This document shows, in pieces, positions 59,418-64,000 of a DNA stretch of 64,000 bases; the first letter of the stretch is position 1; every line of letters starts with the position of its first letter. The position numbers and the translations under genes were made by a program. Origin of the DNA: Pegoplata infirma (lineage: Eukaryota; Arthropoda; Insecta; Diptera; Anthomyiidae); NCBI GenBank assembly GCA_963921195.1, contig OY992540.1, positions 9,041,266 through 9,105,265 of the forward strand. The letters are read 5' to 3'. The notes under the pieces were generated by a model. That model ran no database searches, had not been told where the DNA came from, and was given only the letters and a program-made list of their open reading frames with translations.

Positions 59418-59566
59418 TAGAGGTATTCAGAGTCTTGTTGCCACCCCTGGCAATGTAGCAAAAGAGTACTTCTTTCAAAAAATACATGTATTTTGAAAAG
59501 TAAATTTGAAAAGTGCTCTTTTACCACCAGTGCCAGGGCTGGCAAGCAAGACTCTGAATACCACTA
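59418..59566. mobile_element. 149-bp full hairpin MITE
   Basis: TAGAGGTATTCAGAGTCTTG at the left; the inverse TAGTGGTATTCAGAGTCTTG at the right. The arms are about 65 bp (CCACCCCTGGCA, AAAAGAGTACTT) around ACATGT. The 8-bp flanks do not match. It could form a long RNA hairpin if transcribed. Confidence 0.6.
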
Positions 59567-59589
59567 TTGTTTGTTTGTTGATTTAAAAT

Positions 59590-60000
59590 TTAGAAAAAAA
59601 AATTTTTTTTTTTTGGAAAAACTTCAACAAAAAATGTTAAAAACCATATTTGAATGTCTTTTTCCTGGGATGGGCACCATGGATTTCTAAAAACAAAATT
59701 TTGTATTAAAGTTAAGAATGTCCTTTTAACGCTATTAAAGTTTCAGAGAGGTGTTTTTTCGTATTGCTGAGCAATCAATTTTCAATGTTTGATACATAAT
59801 TTGTCCCAAAATAAATCGGACCTTTGTATGGGGACTAGGTCTAAACATGGATCGATTTTTTCAATATGGTTCCTTCTTAGACCAAACGAAGCCTTAGTTT
59901 CAAATTTCAGACAAATCGATTGTTAATTACGACATGTATGGTGTTTACAACGTTTAGATGGACGGACGGACATCGCTAGAATGACTTAAAAACTTATTCA
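59590..60000. repeat. Fold-back Q fragment followed by a TATACCC-type fragment
   Basis: 59590-59795 has the Q words CACCATGGATTTC, CTTTTAACGCTATTAAAG and AGGTGTTTTTTCGTATTG. 59800-60000 has, in reverse, the second TATAC family words (GGGGACTAGGTCTAAACATGG) and GACGGACGGACATCGCTAG. Confidence 0.55.
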
Positions 60001-61133
60001 GTTTTTCACTTTGCTCTATTAGGCATGGGATAGCTCACCAGTTTTCGATTTCGATCCGGGCACCGTCAAATTTTTATATGTTCGAAAAAGAAAGCATGAG
60101 CCAAAAAATAAAGGCGGTGGGGTGGAGCCATATTAACCCTCATCGAGGTCAAAGTTGGGCGTAAAGAGGTAAAAATCCTCAAAAAGCCCCACAACTGCCC
60201 TAGAAACGCCCCTGGTGCAATGTGAGACCAACCTCCAATAATTTTCTGCCCCCAACATTTTTCTTGAACATACCTAACCCCTATTTCCACTTCCTAAGAG
60301 GGCTCCCATACAAAACCTTTTTAAAAAATTTGTTCCTACCGTTCTAACTTACCCTAAAGTGCCCCGAGTGGAGCCAAATGTATGGTCGGTCCATTATTTT
60401 ATTAATTCCAACATTTTTTGCAAACAAACCTACAATGTAATTTTAACCCTTAGGGCGGTTCCCATACATTTCTTTATTTTTTATAAATTTGTTTTATTAA
60501 ACCAGCTCCTACCGCCCCTACCGTGCCTCCTAGAGAGGTCAAAATTACGACAAACACCTATTATTTTTCAGTTACCAACATTTTGTCCGAACATAATCAC
60601 ACCCTATCTCCACTTCCTAAGGGGGCTCCCATACATTATAAAAACTTGTATTTTTAAAAACTAATAAAAAAAAATTTAAAAAAATGTATGGGGACCCCCT
60701 TAAGAGTTGAAAATAAAGGGTAGGTATATTCTGAGAAAATTTTGGAGTCGAAAAAATATTGGGGGTCGGTCATACATTTTACTTCTCTAGGGGCACCCTA
60801 TGGACAGTTAGAGTGGTAGGAGCAAATTTTATAAGAATGTCATTTTGTATGGGAAGTGGAAATAGAGGTTAGGTATGTTCAATAAAATTGTTGGGGGTAG
60901 AAAATTAATGAAGGTCGGTCTCACATTTCTAGGTCAGTTGTGGGGCTTTTTGAGGATTTTTTCCTCTTTACGCCCAACTTTGACCTCGATGAGGGGCTAT
61001 ATGGCCCCACCCCACCGCCCTTAGTTTTTGGATCATGCTTTCTTTTTTGAACATATAAAAATTAGAGGGTGCACCGGATCGAAATCGAAAACTGGTGAGC
61101 TATCCCATGCCTAATAGAGCAAATTGAAAAACC
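60001..61133. mobile_element. Fold-back H with GCTCTATTAGGCATGGGATA ends
   Basis: About 130 bp at each end are close inverses (TAGCTCACCAGTTTTCGATT, GGCGGTGGGGTGGAGCC). The middle carries GGGGGTCGGT, CCCTATCTCCACTTCC and GGGGACCCCCTTAAG blocks in both orientations, akin to the centre of fold-back F. It interrupts a TATACCC-type fragment. The two open frames (60066 -, 60359 +) lie in the arms. Confidence 0.65.
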
Positions 61134-61559
61134 GTTTTTTGTGTTCCAAAGTTACAAAAAAAATTTCATAGATATCCCACTCGCATCCCACTAAGCGACC
61201 CATAGCTCTCAAAGGAAAAGACCTAAGCTTTCTTTTGAGTAAAAAAAAAGGGCCCGATTTCAGGAAAAAAAGTTTTGGATTTAAAAAAAAAAAAATCAAA
61301 AAATTTGTTTTTATGTTTTTTATATATTTTTTGAAAGATTGATGAAATAGCTATCTAAACTGTTTGGAACACATTTTGCTAAAAACAATAGGTAAGAAGT
61401 TACATGGATGAGAATAACCACCTCTTTGACCAAAATGTCAAATTTCGACCCCCTCTAACTCAGAGAGTCCTTGACCGATCTCGTTGAAAAATTGTGTTTG
61501 ACTACTATCCAATAGGACTAACCTTGGTGTAAATTTCATCCCTATCGAAAGACATCGGT

Positions 61560-61912
61560 TTCAAAAGTTGTGTCAGTTTTTAAGACGATCTAGCGATGTC
61601 CGTCCGTCTGTCGGTCTGTCTGTTGAAAACACGCAAATTTTTTAAAGACTTTACGTAGGCTCCTGACGTTTGGCATATATATTGGTCATTTATCTGGTCA
61701 GGTTGGTATTGCAATCCAGCAAAAACGGTCCAGTGGTTCAAAAGTTATAAACAAAAGTATGAATTTAGGCAAGGGGTTTTCGCAAATTTACTAGATCAAA
61801 AACACGCTAACTTCGGAAAGACAATTCTGAGGGTGTCTATGCCTGGCATAGATATTTGTCGTTCCCCCTGGTCTCGTTCGTATTGAATTTCAGCCAAATC
61901 GGTGTAGTACAC
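61560..61912 (+). repeat. TATACCC dispersed repeat, internal fragment
   Basis: From AAGACGATCTAGCGATGTCC through TGTTGAAAACACGC and CCTGACGTTTGGCATATAT to CAGCCAAATCGGTGTAG, where a CACACAGGGAAAAAA end begins. That end resembles the TA-flanked MITEs (TA at 61909-61910), but its right end is uncertain (perhaps near 62300). Confidence 0.6.
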
Positions 61913-62789
61913 ACAGGGAAAAAATTATTTGGAACTCAGTTAAAGCTCCTCAAATTTGGTTTCAGAATATAAGTTTTAGTTACAACTATTAATATTTAAT
62001 TACCATGATTCAAAAAACAAATTTTTAACAAAATATTTGAGCAAATAGCAAAAAAACAATCACATTTTAAAAAAATATTGGTTGCATTTATCAATTTGAA
62101 AAAAATAATAGTTCAAAAACGTTCATAATAGCTCGAACTATTCATTTATATTTTGTTTTTTAATGCAATAAATTTTTAATAACAAGCACAGAGTATTAGT
62201 TCAGTAATATTAAAAATCAGTTACAGTAACTGATACTTCGTGTAAATTGTTTAAAATTTTTAAAAATTCAAAATACATTTGAAATTTAAAATTTTAGTGT
62301 AATACTATCTTCGAATTATTATGTTTTGGTACACGCAATCATTTTTTAATTTTTTATTTAAGTTACTGCAACTAATTGAATGTTGCTTCTATAAAAACTC
62401 ATTTAAATTATTAAAACGTCATAAAAAAATAAGTATAATTTTCTACCAAATTTTTAAATTAATTTTCTATAAAAACTTAAAAAAAATTGTATGCAGATAA
62501 TTTAAAAAATCAATTAAATATGTATCAAAAAGCAAAATGTACCATAAAATGTATGTATGTCAAAATCTGCGCAAAAAAATGCTATTTTAAATAATGATTT
62601 AAGTTTTTTGCAGAAAAGCTCACCATCAAAAGTTCAATAATCGTCCGGATTTTCCTATTGATCAAAACAAAAGATGAATATCAACATTCAAAATTAGCTG
62701 GAAAATATAATTCTTTATTGAATATCTGTATTGAGACTATATTTGAGAGGTTAGATGTTTTTATTAAAAATTGTGTTGATGTATTCGAA

Positions 62790-64000
62790 TTTTCTATAGA
62801 AAAATATCACTGAATATTAGAATTTTTCATAGCGAAATGTCTCAGAATCTGAAACTTTTTCTATAGGACATTTATCCAAGAGAAAAAGTTTTAGATTCTG
62901 AGACATTTTTTTATAGAAAATCGCTTAGATTCTGAGAAATGTTTCCAATAGAAAAAGTCTCAGATTCTGAGAATTATTTTTATAGGAAAAATGTCTCAGA
63001 ATCTTAGATTTTTTTATAGAAAAATTTCTCAGAATCTGAGGCTTTTCTATAGGAAAAATGTCTCAGAATCTGAGACTTTTTCTATAGAAGAAATGTCTCA
63101 GAATCTGAGACTTTTTCTGTAGAAGAAATGTCTCAGAATCTGAGACTTTTTCTATAGAAGAAATGTCTCAGAATCTAAGACTTTTTCTATAGAAAAAATG
63201 TCTCAGAATCTGAGACTTTTTCTATAGAAGAAATATTTCAGAATCTGATACTTTTTCTATAGAAAAAATAGCTCAGAATCTGAGACTTTTTCTATAGAAA
63301 AAATGTCTCAGAATCTAAAACTTTCTCTAAAGAAAATATGTCTCAGAATCTGAGAATTTTTCTATAGAAAAAATGAATCAGAATCTGAGTCTTTCCATAG
63401 AAAAAATGTCTCAGAATCTGACACTTTTTCTATAGAAAAAATGTCTCAGAATCTGAGACTTTTTCTATAGAAAAAAAGTTTCAGAATCTAAGACTTTTTC
63501 TATAGAAAAAATGTCTAAGAATCTGAGACTTTTTCTATAAAAAAAAATCTCTCAGAATATGAGACTTTTTCTATAGAAAAAATGTCTCAGAATCTGAGAC
63601 TTTTTCTATAGAAAAAATGTCTCAGAATCTGAGTCATTTTATAGAAAAAATATCTAAGAGTCTGAGACTTTTTATATAAAAAAATGTCTCAGAATCTGAG
63701 ACTTTTTCTATAGAAAAAATGTGTCATAATCTGTGACTTTTTCTATAGAAAAATTGTCTCAGAATCTGAGACTTTTTCTATAGAAAAATTGTCTCAGAAT
63801 CTGAAACTTTTTCTATCGAAAAAATGTCTAAGAATCTAGACTTTTTCTAACGAAAAAATGTCTCTGAATATGAGAGTTTTTCTATAGAAAAAATGACTCA
63901 GAGTCTGGGACTTTTTCTATAGAAAAAATATTTCAGAATCTGAGACTTTTTCTATAGAAAAATGTGTCAGAATCTGAGACTTTTTCTATAGAAAAAATGT
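62790..64000 (+). repeat. 35-bp palindromic minisatellite, youngest array, runs off the window
   Basis: Unit 'TCTCAGAATCTGAGACTTTT' plus 'TCTATAGAAAAAATG', 35 bp. More than thirty units, most differing at zero to four positions between 63040 and 64000. The first 200 bp include units in the opposite sense (62870-62975). Each unit contains the inverted repeat GTCTCAGA-A-TCTGAGAC. Two phases alternate in the linker (GAAGAAATG and GAAAAAATG). Confidence 0.9.

Noticed and set aside
60066..60664. Frames of 74 and 101 codons in fold-back H
   Set aside because: They are opposite-strand readings of the two arms and show no domain.

Overview
The window looks like a transposon-rich intron or intergenic block from an AT-rich insect genome. 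A higher (brachyceran, probably calyptrate) fly is my best guess. The reasons are strong AT bias, many copies of a dispersed repeat that opens TATACCCTCCA, carries GTCCGTCCG runs and closes with GATTCGGC...CGAATTTAAC...ACTTGTTTTT, CAG/CAA-rich patches, and no prokaryotic gene structure. I could support no intact host gene. The only recognisable coding relics belong to mobile elements: two opposed copies of a transposase-like pseudogene (5016-5638 +, 6526-7148 -), a broken non-LTR reverse transcriptase (35809-36838 -) and the C-terminal tail of another LINE (54217-54551 +).

Layout. 249-642: a hAT-type MITE. 713-1290: a TA-flanked MITE. 1291-11496: a fold-back element whose left arm took a 4.1 kb DNA transposon, which in turn holds a second copy of itself in inverse orientation. 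Target duplications TAAA and TATA mark both events, and the pair makes a nearly perfect 3.7 kb-arm palindrome. Inside each copy sit a TATACCC repeat, then a Transib-like element (5-bp duplication CAGTG), then a hairpin MITE. 14601-18449: TATACCC repeats, one split by a 2.2 kb hAT-like element (8-bp duplication TTACACAC) that itself contains a Penelope-like insertion with a candidate hammerhead ribozyme. 18621-25765: fold-back elements, duplicated repeats and fragments. 26140-28174: a Helitron-like repeat array. 28342-31975: fold-backs and TATACCC repeats. 31980-34520: mostly unrecognised sequence with microsatellites. 34534-43906: MITEs, the LINE relic, a second copy of the outer fold-back, and hAT-like elements. 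44101-47600 and 51355-53740: arrays of a 35-bp palindromic minisatellite broken up by insertions. 47783-48982 and 55108-56827: two fold-backs sharing CAC-type ends and a TTA duplication. 54126-57023: a MITE holding two LINE 3' ends and one of those fold-backs. 60001-61133: another fold-back. 62790-64000: the minisatellite again, running off the window.

The genes do not form a pathway. The main information is the stratigraphy of insertions, which target duplications resolve at many junctions. Eleven elements share only short ends (CACTSAAAA...TTTTSAGTG between TA dinucleotides) while each interior is built from its own short near-palindromic word. All family names rest on reading ends, duplications and motifs by eye; no database search was run.
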